Below are positions 7,393 to 14,510 of a stretch of DNA of 16,888 nt, piece by piece. A program made the position numbers and the translations under genes. Source of the stretch: Jiangellaceae bacterium (GTDB taxonomy: Bacteria > Actinomycetota > Actinomycetes > Jiangellales > Jiangellaceae); NCBI GenBank assembly GCA_030146385.1, contig JASLBX010000321.1, positions 1 to 16,888 of the forward strand, in the 5' to 3' direction. Position 1 is the first letter of the stretch. Each line of letters opens with the position of its first letter. The notes under the pieces were generated by a model. It was not told the DNA's origin, did no database searches, and saw nothing but the letters and a program-made list of their open reading frames with translations.

Positions 7393-9250
7393 GTGGCGAG
7401 GCATGGGTACCGGCCCACCGGACCGCAGTTCGGGGCTGGCCGAGGCGCTGACCGCGTGGGCCGCGGAAGCGGAGGCGCTGGAGTGGACCACCCGGCCGCA
7501 GCGGCTCCACCAACCCGGGCCAGCCCCCAACGACACCTGGTTCTTAGGTGGGACGCTCAACGTCGCCGCCAACTGCCTCGACCGCCACCTCCATGATCGC
7601 GGTGACCGGGTGGCCGTCTACTGGGAAGGCGAACCGGGCGACCGGCGCGCCCTGACCTACCGCGAACTGCACGCCGAGGTCGTCGCATTCAGTAGCGTCC
7701 TCGCCGACCTGGGCGTACGCCGGGGTGACCGGGTTGCTCTGTATCTCGGCATGGTCCCCGAGACAATCGTCGCGATGCTCGCCTGCGCTCGGCTCGGCGC
7801 CGTTCACTGTGTCCTGTTCAGCGCGCTGCCGGCCGAGGCCCTGGCCGACCGGCTCACCGACATCGAGCCGAAGGTACTGGTCACCCAGGACGGCAGCTGG
7901 CGGCATGGCATGGTGCTGCCGCTCAAAGCAAGGGCCGACGAGGCCTTGGCCGCGACCAGCGGCATCGAGCACACCGTCGTCGTCCGGCGCACCGGCATCG
8001 ACGTCGCCTGGTACGAGGGCGACCGCTGGTACCACGACCTGATGGCCGAGGCGGGCGGTGCGGAGACGCCCGCCGAGCCACACCCAGCCGACGACCCGCT
8101 GCTCGTGCTCCACCTGGCCAACCGCCGCGGCAGGCCCAACGGGATCGTCCACCGCGCTGCCGGCGTGCTCGTCTATGCCTCCGCCATGCATCGCGCCCTG
8201 TCCACCAGCGCCGACGACGTGTTCTGGTGCGCGGTCGACATCGGCTGGGTGGCCGGCCAAACGCACGGAATCTACGGCCCGCTGGCCGTCGGGGCAACGT
8301 CCGTCGTCTTCGAGGGCACGCTCGACACACCTACCCATGCCCGAGCCTGGCAGATCATCGACCGCTACGGCGTCAACTCGGTAGTGACAACTCCCTCCAT
8401 CCTCCGAAGTCTCAGGCAATGGGTCGACAGCCCGCCGTCAGTGGCGAAGCTCGACTCGCTCCGGCTCATCGTCCATGCCGGCGAGCCGCTCGACGACGAC
8501 ACGGGGACATGGCTGCGAGAGGAAGTGGGCCGCGGCCGCGTGCTGCTACGGGACGGCTGGGGCCAGACCGAGCTCGGCGCCATCGTCACGGTTGACCCGC
8601 CACCGGATCCGCCGCTCCCGGTTCCCGGGCTCGACGTCCTCGCGTCCGACAACACATCCGCCGGCCCCGGTGAGACGGGCGAACTGGTGCTGTGCCACCC
8701 GTGGCCCGCACTGTTCCTGCGGCTGCAACACCCGCACACCGACGCCGCTGAGCGCTACTGGCACCGACCTGGCTGTTACGCGACCGGCGATCTCGCCCGG
8801 CGCGAGCCCGACGGCCAGGTCACCATGCTCGGCCGGATGGATCCAGTCATCAGCGTGTCCGGCCAGCTCGTCTCCGCGAGTGAGGTGCGCGAAGTACTCG
8901 AGGAGCATCCGTACGTTGCCGCTGCGGAAGTCGTCGCGCGTCCCGACCGGCGCACCGGGCAAGCCGTCGTGGCGTGCGTAGTGCTGGACGCGGCAGTTGC
9001 CGACCTGGACGATAGGCCACTTCAGCAGCTGACGGCCGACCTGCGCGGCCATGTGCGGGAGACGATCGGTGGGCTGGCCCACCCACAGGCCGTGGCGTTC
9101 CTGGACAACCTGCCGGCCTCGGTTCCTCGCCCAGAGCTGCGCCGGGCGCTCGCCGCCGTCTGCAGCAACCTCCGGCCCGGCGACGTACTGCACATCACCC
9201 GCGAGCGGCTGTTGGCCGCCGTAGCCGCGAGCACCGGCAACGTGCGATGA
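7385..9250 (+). CDS. acetyl-CoA-synthetase-like protein with degenerate catalytic motifs (probable pseudoenzyme)
   Basis: This 621-residue protein follows the acetyl/propionyl-CoA synthetase (Acs) layout from end to end. It has LNVAANCLDRHL near residue 58, MLACARLGAVH near 131, DIGWVAGQTHGIYGPL near 285, GWGQTELG near 391 and YATGDL near 465. The ATP phosphate loop, normally TSGSTGKPKG, reads ANRRGRPNG (245-253). The C-terminal lysine motif, normally LPKTRSGKIMRR, reads LPASVPRPELRR (576-587), with Pro583 at the catalytic lysine. Both segments align without gaps, so no frameshift explains them. Adenylation and thioester formation by the usual mechanism look impossible. It could be a regulatory or binding protein, or a decaying paralogue, though the frame is intact. 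The GTG start has AGGAGG 10 bases upstream and overlaps the IclR gene. Confidence 0.82.
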   Translation: MTRWRGMGTGPPDRSSGLAEALTAWAAEAEALEWTTRPQRLHQPGPAPNDTWFLGGTLNVAANCLDRHLHDRGDRVAVYWEGEPGDRRALTYRELHAEVVAFSSVLADLGVRRGDRVALYLGMVPETIVAMLACARLGAVHCVLFSALPAEALADRLTDIEPKVLVTQDGSWRHGMVLPLKARADEALAATSGIEHTVVVRRTGIDVAWYEGDRWYHDLMAEAGGAETPAEPHPADDPLLVLHLANRRGRPNGIVHRAAGVLVYASAMHRALSTSADDVFWCAVDIGWVAGQTHGIYGPLAVGATSVVFEGTLDTPTHARAWQIIDRYGVNSVVTTPSILRSLRQWVDSPPSVAKLDSLRLIVHAGEPLDDDTGTWLREEVGRGRVLLRDGWGQTELGAIVTVDPPPDPPLPVPGLDVLASDNTSAGPGETGELVLCHPWPALFLRLQHPHTDAAERYWHRPGCYATGDLARREPDGQVTMLGRMDPVISVSGQLVSASEVREVLEEHPYVAAAEVVARPDRRTGQAVVACVVLDAAVADLDDRPLQQLTADLRGHVRETIGGLAHPQAVAFLDNLPASVPRPELRRALAAVCSNLRPGDVLHITRERLLAAVAASTGNVR

Positions 9251-9278
9251 TCCGACAGGCCGCCGTACGGGAGGAAAG

Positions 9279-9644
9279 ATGAACTCGGACTGCCTGTTCT
9301 GCTCGATCGTCGCCGGCGACGCACCGGCGACCAAGGTCGCCGAGGGCGACCGCGTCCTTGCGATCCGCGACATCTATCCTCGCGCACCGGTTCACGTCCT
9401 GGTGCTGCCGCACGAGCACCTCGCGTCCGCGCACGAACTCGGCGCGCAGGACGCCGACCTGCTCGGCCGGTGCTTCGCGCTGGCCCGCGAGGTGGCGGAA
9501 GCGGAGGGCATCGCCGACGGCTACCGCATCACCACCAACGTCGGCGCCAAGGGCGGCCAGGCCATCCTGCACCTGCACTTCCACGTGCTCGGCGGCCGTC
9601 AGCTCGGCCACATCGACAGCGGCCAACCGCCCGCTTCCACGTAA
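9279..9644 (+). CDS. HIT-family (histidine triad) nucleotide-binding protein
   Basis: This small cytoplasmic protein of 121 residues is of the HINT type, whose members hydrolyse nucleoside phosphoramidates or acyl-adenylates. The histidine triad HLHFHVL starts at residue 98, with His98, His100 and His102 present. The N-terminal CLFC (Cys5, Cys8) matches the CxxC seen in zinc-binding HIT proteins. The helix-strand pattern DIYPRAPVHVLVLPHEH is typical. A strong GGGAGG ribosome site lies just before the ATG. It starts 28 bases after the acetyl-CoA-synthetase-like gene. In actinomycetes a HIT gene often lies near rsmE and dnaJ, and here the sigma-factor pair separates them. The physiological substrate is unknown. 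Confidence 0.93.
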   Translation: MNSDCLFCSIVAGDAPATKVAEGDRVLAIRDIYPRAPVHVLVLPHEHLASAHELGAQDADLLGRCFALAREVAEAEGIADGYRITTNVGAKGGQAILHLHFHVLGGRQLGHIDSGQPPAST

Positions 9645-9715
9645 ACCTCTACTGGGCACCACGCGTCAGTGGTGTATGGACGCTGCGACCGTGGATGCCG
9701 CCGGCACCGGACGGG

Positions 9716-9721
9716 TATATT
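9716..9721 (+). promoter_or_regulatory. candidate -10 element for the sigma-factor gene
   Basis: TATATT stands out in otherwise very GC-rich sequence, about 35 bases before the chosen sigma-factor start. No convincing -35 is seen upstream, so it could be an extended or alternative promoter. It would place the transcript start downstream of the in-frame ATG at 9676, favouring the GTG at 9757. Confidence 0.35.
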
Positions 9722-9756
9722 CCGCGACTCCAGCAGCGATTGTGAAAGGTTGGCTG

Positions 9757-10263
9757 GTGGAGCGCACTGAGTCGGACGCGGACCGGCTTGTCGCCGAGCT
9801 CTACACCGCCCACTACTCGGGACTCGTCCGGCTCGCGACGCTGCTCCTGCGCAACCACGCCATGGCCGAGGAGGCCGTGCAGGACGCGTTCGTCGCGCTG
9901 CACAAGCGGTGGCGCCGGCTCAAGAATCCAGAACAGGCGGCGGCCTACCTGCGCATCTCCGTCCTCAACAACACCCGATCCATCCAACGGCGGTGGACGG
10001 TCGCTGCCAAACACCCAGACGATCGTCCCCTCGATGAACCGAGTGCAGAGTCCGGCGCGATGCGCGCAGCAGCCAGTGACGCGGTCATTGCCGCGCTCCG
10101 CACGCTTCCGGAGCGGCAACGCGAGGCGCTTGTCCTGCGCTACTACGCCGGCCTGTCCGAAGCCGAGATCGCGGCGGCGATGAAGGTCAGCCGGGGCGCG
10201 GTGAAGAGCCACACCTCGCGCGGCATGGCCACGCTGCGGAGCCGGTTGGAGGCGTGGTCATGA
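9757..10263 (+). CDS. ECF RNA polymerase sigma factor (SigE-like family)
   Basis: This alternative sigma factor of 168 residues has two domains only. Region 2 (about 10-68) includes RNHAMAEEAVQDAFVALHKRW, the core-binding and -10-recognition segment. Region 4 (about 111-165) includes LPERQREALVLRYYAGLSEAEIA and then the helix-turn-helix MKVSRGAVKSHTSRGMATLR. The GTG at 9757 is chosen because AAAGG lies 7 bases upstream and the resulting length fits the SigE-like ECF group. An ATG at 9676 would add 27 residues without domain character and lacks a ribosome site. Its stop overlaps the next ATG (ATGA), so it is translated together with the membrane protein that probably controls it. The target promoters are not known. 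Confidence 0.88.
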   Translation: MERTESDADRLVAELYTAHYSGLVRLATLLLRNHAMAEEAVQDAFVALHKRWRRLKNPEQAAAYLRISVLNNTRSIQRRWTVAAKHPDDRPLDEPSAESGAMRAAASDAVIAALRTLPERQREALVLRYYAGLSEAEIAAAMKVSRGAVKSHTSRGMATLRSRLEAWS

Positions 10264-11396
10264 CCGAGAAGTGGACGCCCGAGGACGAGGAGCGGCTGCG
10301 CCGTGCCCTCCAGCAGGAGGCCTCCAAGGTCTACCCGTCGCCTGGTGGCCTGGAGCAAATCCTGGCCCGAACCCGCCGGGAACGTAGCTGGACGATGGCC
10401 TGGCGGAATCCGGCTGTGCTCGGTGTGGCGGCCGCCGTCATCACCGCCGTCGCAATCATCGGGGCCGGCGCGGCGATGCTGCGCGACTCGAGCGACAACG
10501 TCGCGAGGCCGGGCGGCGGCGACGCGACCACGTCGAGCGCGCCGGTGACCAGCGAGCCCGCGTCTCCGTCGCCGTCACCGACGCCGACGGAGGAGCCTAC
10601 GGATGATCCGGTCGCGACCGACCCGGCGACGGAAGCGCCGAGCCCGCCTCCCGCAACCCAGGAGCCTGAGGCCGGGTTCACCGGCGCCGTCCCGGTGTAC
10701 TTCGTCAACGACACCCGTGCCGGATTCCGGCTGGCCCGCGAGTGGATCCCGGTCGAGACGTCCCGCAACGCCATCGAAGCGGCGGTCATCCGCATGGTTG
10801 CCGAGCCTCCAGTGCGTGCGTACGACACGCTATGGAACCGGGCGACGGAGGTCCGGTCGGTGGAGGTTCGCGACGGCGCCATCAAGGTGGACCTGTCTCT
10901 GCCCGAGACGCCGGTCGTCCGGGACGAGGCCGAGCTTGCGATCCAGCAGTTGGTGTACACCGCAACCGCAGCGGCGTCGTTGATCGACCGCGACTACGGC
11001 TCACTGCCGGTGCGGATCCTGGACGACGGCGAGCAGGTGGACTCGCTCGGCGGCGTGGATGTGTCCGAAGTGCTGCGCCGGGACGCTCCGCTGGACGTCC
11101 GGCAGCTCGTCCAGCTCAATTCGCCCAGCGAAGGCGCCACGGTGCGCAGCCCCGTCGAGGTGAGCGGTGACGCGGCGGTCTTCGAGGCGACCGTCCAGTG
11201 GGAACTGCTCCAGGACGGTGAGGTCGTGGACTCCGGGTTCACGACGACGCTGGAGGGTCAGCGGTTCAGCGCGTTCGAGTTCGAGCTGGACCTCGAGCCG
11301 GGCGAGTACACCATCGTGATCACCGAGGACGACCCGTCCGGCGGCGAAGGTGGCGAGCCGATGTCCGACGAGCGCACCTTCACCGTCGTTGAGTAG
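10260..11396 (+). CDS. membrane-anchored GerMN/Gmad2-domain protein, putative anti-sigma partner
   Basis: This 378-residue protein has a charged cytoplasmic N-terminus (1-50), one transmembrane segment (about 51-74) and a Pro/Ser/Thr linker (about 85-138). A GerMN domain follows (about 141-270), with AVPVYFVND and IKVDLS, and a Gmad2 immunoglobulin-like domain (about 284-378) starting LNSPSEGATVRSPVEVSG. GerMN and Gmad2 are known from spore-germination and cell-envelope proteins; no enzymatic motif is visible. The cytoplasmic part has no HxxxCxxC zinc anti-sigma motif. The start is the ATG at 10260: GGAGG lies 7 bases upstream and the codon overlaps the sigma stop as ATGA. Genetic coupling and topology suggest it holds the sigma factor at the membrane and senses an envelope signal, which is inference. 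Confidence 0.85.
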   Translation: MTEKWTPEDEERLRRALQQEASKVYPSPGGLEQILARTRRERSWTMAWRNPAVLGVAAAVITAVAIIGAGAAMLRDSSDNVARPGGGDATTSSAPVTSEPASPSPSPTPTEEPTDDPVATDPATEAPSPPPATQEPEAGFTGAVPVYFVNDTRAGFRLAREWIPVETSRNAIEAAVIRMVAEPPVRAYDTLWNRATEVRSVEVRDGAIKVDLSLPETPVVRDEAELAIQQLVYTATAAASLIDRDYGSLPVRILDDGEQVDSLGGVDVSEVLRRDAPLDVRQLVQLNSPSEGATVRSPVEVSGDAAVFEATVQWELLQDGEVVDSGFTTTLEGQRFSAFEFELDLEPGEYTIVITEDDPSGGEGGEPMSDERTFTVVE

Positions 11397-11420
11397 GCGA
11401 GCACCTCAATCGTCGTGATC

Positions 11421-11457
11421 GGAGTGACGGACGAGCCGGGTTTCCGGCTCATACTCC
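11421..11457. terminator. hairpin between convergent genes, probable bidirectional terminator
   Basis: A perfect 7-base stem, GAGCCGG (11433-11439) and CCGGCTC (11444-11450), closes on a GTTT loop. Outer arms GGAGT (11421-11425) and ACTCC (11453-11457) can extend it. There is no strong U tract, as is common in actinomycete terminators. It lies between the stop codons of the GerMN/Gmad2 gene and rsmE. Confidence 0.6.
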
Positions 11458-11477
11458 ACATTGATCATCCAACGGGC

Positions 11478-12215
11478 CTAGCGCCAGCGAGCCGTCCGGG
11501 AAAGCAGGACGCCAGCCGCCACGGCACCGGCCGTCGATGTGCGTAGGACGGTCGGTCCGAGCCGGACGGCGACTCCATCGGCGGTGGTGAACTGGTCGAT
11601 TTCGTCGTCGGTGATCCCGCCCTCGGGCCCGACCACGAGCACGACATCGCCAGCGGGCGGCGGTGTCAGTTGACCAACGGCACCGTCAGCGCCCTCGTGC
11701 AGCACCAATGCCACGGCGGCGCTGCCCACCAGCTCCGCCACCGGCGACGTCGTCGCCAGCTCGGTGACCTCGGGAAACCACGCCCGCCGGGACTGCTTGG
11801 CAGCCTCGCGCGCGATGGACCGCCAACGCCGCAGCGACTTGGCGCCGCGCTCGCCCTTCCACTGTGTGATGCACCGGCTGGCCGCCCACGGCACGATCAC
11901 GTCGATACCGACCTCGGTCATCAGCTCGATGGCCAACTCGCCGCGGTCGCCCTTCGGCAATGCCTGGACGACGGTCACCCGCGGCGCCGGCGGCGGAACG
12001 TCCGACCGTGACTGCACCTTACAGGTGATCCCTCGCTTGCCGGCGTCCACCACAACGCAACGGGCCATGTGCCCGGCGCCGTCGGTGAGGTCGACGTACT
12101 CATCGCGGCGGATCCGCCGGACCACCGCCGCATGGTGGCCTTCGTCGCCGTCCAGTTCCAGGACGTCAGCGGCCCGCAGGCGCTCGCCGTCCATCCAAAA
12201 CACCGGCGTGCTCAC
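11478..12215 (-). CDS. rsmE: 16S rRNA m3U1498 methyltransferase RsmE
   Basis: This SAM-dependent SPOUT-class enzyme methylates N3 of U1498 in 16S rRNA. The product is 245 residues, normal for the family. The N-terminal PUA-like domain includes LDGDEGHHAAVVRR (21-34). The conserved segment AAKQSRRAWFPEV (138-150) corresponds to the usual A-E-Q-S-R-R motif with Lys for Glu. The knotted SAM site has VVGPEGGIT (194-202) and LGPTVLRTSTA (219-229), where Ser replaces the usual Glu of LRTETA. I chose the GTG at 12215 with AAGGGAG 8 bases upstream; an in-frame start at 12269 adds residues unlike the family. It follows dnaJ on the same strand, a conserved arrangement. Confidence 0.93.
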   Translation of the reverse strand: MSTPVFWMDGERLRAADVLELDGDEGHHAAVVRRIRRDEYVDLTDGAGHMARCVVVDAGKRGITCKVQSRSDVPPPAPRVTVVQALPKGDRGELAIELMTEVGIDVIVPWAASRCITQWKGERGAKSLRRWRSIAREAAKQSRRAWFPEVTELATTSPVAELVGSAAVALVLHEGADGAVGQLTPPPAGDVVLVVGPEGGITDDEIDQFTTADGVAVRLGPTVLRTSTAGAVAAGVLLSRTARWR

Positions 12216-12232
12216 GAGCGCGTCTCCCTTTG

Positions 12233-12246
12233 CGGGGCTCTCCCCG
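12233..12246 (-). promoter_or_regulatory. small hairpin just upstream of the rsmE ribosome site
   Basis: CGGGG and CCCCG pair around a four-base loop, two bases before the AAGGGAG ribosome site of rsmE in the mRNA. It could influence access of ribosomes or protect the transcript. The stem is only five bases, so the role is speculative. Confidence 0.3.
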
Positions 12247-12266
12247 GCTTTGCTACTCCTACAAGC

Positions 12267-12298
12267 CACGTAAGGACAGGAAATACCCTCTTTACGTG
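12267..12298. repeat. inverted repeat CACGTAA-18-TTACGTG between dnaJ and rsmE
   Basis: CACGTAA (12267-12273) and TTACGTG (12292-12298) are exact inverted copies 18 bases apart; adjacent AGG and CCT bases partly extend the match. It lies just after the dnaJ stop on the minus strand. It could be a transcription attenuator after dnaJ or a regulator site for rsmE. A similar TTACGTAA core occurs at 6566-6573. Confidence 0.45.
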
Positions 12299-12308
12299 AT
12301 CATTACAG

Positions 12309-13436
12309 TCACTTCAGGGCGTCGCGGATGCGGGAGAAGAGGTTGCCGTCCTTCGCCGAGACCGCGCCGAGTGGACGCTCCTCGCCGCGGAGCGACGCCA
12401 GCTCGCGGAGCAGCTCTTCCTGCTGGGCGTCCAGCTTGGTCGGCGTACTGACGTCGAGGTGGACGATCAGATCACCACGGCCCGTTCCGCGCAGCTTTGG
12501 CACGCCGCGCGCGACCAGCTTGATGGTCTCCCCCGGCTGAGCACCCGGGCTGATCTCGAGCTTCTCGGTGCCTTCCAGCGTCTCCAGCTCGATCGACGTG
12601 CCGAGCGCCGCGGCGACCATCGGGATGGCCATCGTGCAGTGCAGGTCGTCGCCCTGGCGGGTGAACATCGGATGCGGCCGGACCAGCAGCTCGACGTACA
12701 GGTCGCCGGTCGGGCCGCCACCGGGGCCGACCTCGCCCTGACCGGACAGCTGGATTCGGGTACCCGAGTCGACGCCCGCCGGGATCTTGATCGTCAGCGA
12801 CCGGCGCGTACGAACCCGGCCGTCGCCAGAACACTCGCCGCACGGTCGCGGGTTGATCGTCCCGAAGCCGTGGCACTGCGGGCACGGCCGGGTGGTCATC
12901 ACCTGGCCGAGGAACGACCGCTGCACCTGGCTGACCTCGCCCTGGCCACCACACGTCGGGCACGTGGCGAGGCTAGACCCCGGAGACGTCCCTGCCCCCT
13001 GACACGCCGAGCACACGACTGCGGTGTCGACCTGCAACTGCTTGGTCGCCCCGAACACGGCCTCGGAGAGGTCGACCTCCAGCCGGACGAGCGCGTCCTG
13101 CCCCCGCCGAACCCGGCTACGCGGTCCGCGCGCGCCGGCGCCGCCGAAGAACGCGTCCATGATGTCGGTGAACGAGAACCCGGCACCGAAGCCGCCGCCG
13201 GCACCGCCCCCACTCGCCATCGGGTCGCCGCCGAGGTCGTAGATCTCGCGCTTCTTGGGGTCGATCAACACCTCGTAGGCGTTGGTGACCTCTTTGAACT
13301 TCTCCTGGGTTGCCGGGTCAGGGTTGATGTCCGGGTGCAGCTGCCGGGCCAGCCGACGGTAGGCTTTCTTGATCTCGTCGCTGGTCGCGTCCTTGCTCAC
13401 GCCGAGGACGTCGTAGTAGTTCGTCGTGGGGGGCAC
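12309..13436 (-). CDS. dnaJ: molecular chaperone DnaJ (Hsp40, hrcA-linked paralogue)
   Basis: This type I co-chaperone delivers unfolded proteins to DnaK and stimulates its ATPase. It has 375 residues with all domains. The J domain has HPD at 34-36, followed by a Gly/Phe-rich linker (about 74-105). The zinc-binding domain has four CxxCxGxG repeats starting at Cys142, Cys159, Cys175 and Cys189 (CSACQGAG, CPTCGGQG, CPQCHGFG, CGECSGDG). Two substrate-binding beta domains follow. The start is a GTG at 13436 with AGGAAG 6 bases upstream, overlapping the hrcA stop region; the gap to hrcA is 9 bases. Actinomycetes usually have a second dnaJ with dnaK-grpE, so this is likely the dnaJ2 type. Heat-shock control through HrcA and CIRCE is expected. 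Confidence 0.96.
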   Translation of the reverse strand: MPPTTNYYDVLGVSKDATSDEIKKAYRRLARQLHPDINPDPATQEKFKEVTNAYEVLIDPKKREIYDLGGDPMASGGGAGGGFGAGFSFTDIMDAFFGGAGARGPRSRVRRGQDALVRLEVDLSEAVFGATKQLQVDTAVVCSACQGAGTSPGSSLATCPTCGGQGEVSQVQRSFLGQVMTTRPCPQCHGFGTINPRPCGECSGDGRVRTRRSLTIKIPAGVDSGTRIQLSGQGEVGPGGGPTGDLYVELLVRPHPMFTRQGDDLHCTMAIPMVAAALGTSIELETLEGTEKLEISPGAQPGETIKLVARGVPKLRGTGRGDLIVHLDVSTPTKLDAQQEELLRELASLRGEERPLGAVSAKDGNLFSRIRDALK

Positions 13437-13445
13437 TCAGGCTTC

Positions 13446-14468
13446 CTAGCTGTTGGCCGCGAGAATCTGGCTGACGTATCGCGCAACGGCTCCGACCGAT
13501 GCGATTGTTCCTGGATAGTCCATCCGGGTCGGCCCCACGACCCCGAGCGTGGCCAGCGCGCGGTCTCCGGGGCCGTACCCGGTCGTGACGACGGACGCGG
13601 CCGACAGCTCGCCGGGGTTCTCGTGACCGATCCGTACGGTGAGGGTCGACGGGGTGGTGGCCTCGCCGATCAGCTTGAGCAGCACCACCTGCTCCTCGAG
13701 CGCCTCGAGCAGCGGAGCGAGGGCAGCGTCGAACTCGTGGCCGAACCGGGTGATGTTCGCGGTTCCGGCGACCGCGATGCGCTCTTCGTGCCGTTCGACG
13801 AGCGAGTCGAGCAGGGTGGCCACGATCACGGAGACGGTGGCGCGGTCCTCAGGCGCGAACGCCGCGGGCAACGACTCGACCGCCCGTCCCACGGCGCTGA
13901 ACTCGAGGCCCTGCACGGCACCGCCGATGCGGGCGCGCAGGTCTGCGACCAGCTGCTCGTCGACCTCGGCGGGCAGCTCGATGACCCGCTGCTCTACCCG
14001 GCCGGCGTCGGTGATCATCACGAGCAGGATCCGTGCGGGCGAGAGCGGGACCAGCTCGACGTGCCGGATCGACGTGCGGGTCAGAGACGGGTACTGGACG
14101 ACAGCAACCTGGCGGGTCAGCTGCGCGAGCAGCCGGACCGTGCGCGCCACGACGTCGTCGAGGTCGACCACGCCGTCCAGAAAGCTGTGGATCGCCCTCT
14201 TCTCGGCAGGAGACAGCGGCTTGATCGTCGAGAGCCGGTCCACAAACAGCCGGTAGCCCTTGTCAGTGGGCACCCGTCCGGCGCTGGTGTGCGGCTGGGC
14301 GATCAGGCCCTCGTCCTCGAGAGCGGCCATGTCGTTGCGGACGGTCGCGGGCGATACGCCCAGCCGGTGACGATCGGCGAGCGCCTTCGAACCGACGGGC
14401 TCCTGAGTGGCCACGTAGTCCTCGACGATGGCGCGCAGCACCTCGAGCTTGCGGTCGTCGAGGGACAT
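13446..14468 (-). CDS. hrcA: heat-inducible transcription repressor HrcA
   Basis: HrcA is the repressor of class I heat-shock genes and binds the CIRCE operator. The product is 340 residues, the family norm. The N-terminal winged helix contains TQEPVGSKAL and VSPATVRNDMAALEDEGLI, followed by the conserved PHTSAGRVPTDKGYRLFVD (about 59-77). The remaining GAF-like dimerisation region is complete and ends YVSQILAANS. I chose the ATG at 14468, with AGGAGG about 10 bases upstream; an in-frame GTG at 14498 would lie inside the CIRCE element. It heads the operon hrcA-dnaJ(-rsmE) and almost certainly represses its own transcription through the CIRCE 18 bases upstream. Confidence 0.96.
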   Translation of the reverse strand: MSLDDRKLEVLRAIVEDYVATQEPVGSKALADRHRLGVSPATVRNDMAALEDEGLIAQPHTSAGRVPTDKGYRLFVDRLSTIKPLSPAEKRAIHSFLDGVVDLDDVVARTVRLLAQLTRQVAVVQYPSLTRTSIRHVELVPLSPARILLVMITDAGRVEQRVIELPAEVDEQLVADLRARIGGAVQGLEFSAVGRAVESLPAAFAPEDRATVSVIVATLLDSLVERHEERIAVAGTANITRFGHEFDAALAPLLEALEEQVVLLKLIGEATTPSTLTVRIGHENPGELSAASVVTTGYGPGDRALATLGVVGPTRMDYPGTIASVGAVARYVSQILAANS

Positions 14469-14485
14469 TTGGCGGCCACCTCCTC

Positions 14486-14510
14486 TGGCACTCGACAACT
14501 TCGAGTGCCA
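14486..14510. promoter_or_regulatory. CIRCE operator (HrcA binding site)
   Basis: TGGCACTC (14486-14493) and GAGTGCCA (14503-14510) are perfect inverted copies around a nine-base spacer. They match the CIRCE consensus TTAGCACTC-N9-GAGTGCTAA except for G/C in place of A/T at one position in each arm. The site lies between the hrcA ribosome site and a candidate -10. Confidence 0.93.

Noticed and set aside
8117..9133. Frameshift or sequencing error as the cause of the degenerate Acs-like motifs
   Set aside because: The family pattern continues in the same frame on both sides of each altered motif with unchanged length, so a single indel does not explain either.
9358..9756. Longer N-terminus for the ECF sigma factor, starting inside the HIT gene or at the ATG 9676
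   Set aside because: The extension overlaps the HIT gene in another frame, lacks sigma homology and a ribosome site, and would start upstream of the candidate promoter. The GTG at 9757 has AAAGG at good spacing.
10561..10680. Tandem repeat or mobile-element scar in the GCC/CCG-rich run
   Set aside because: It encodes the Pro/Ser/Thr linker of the GerMN/Gmad2 protein. The near-repeats follow from biased codons for these residues.
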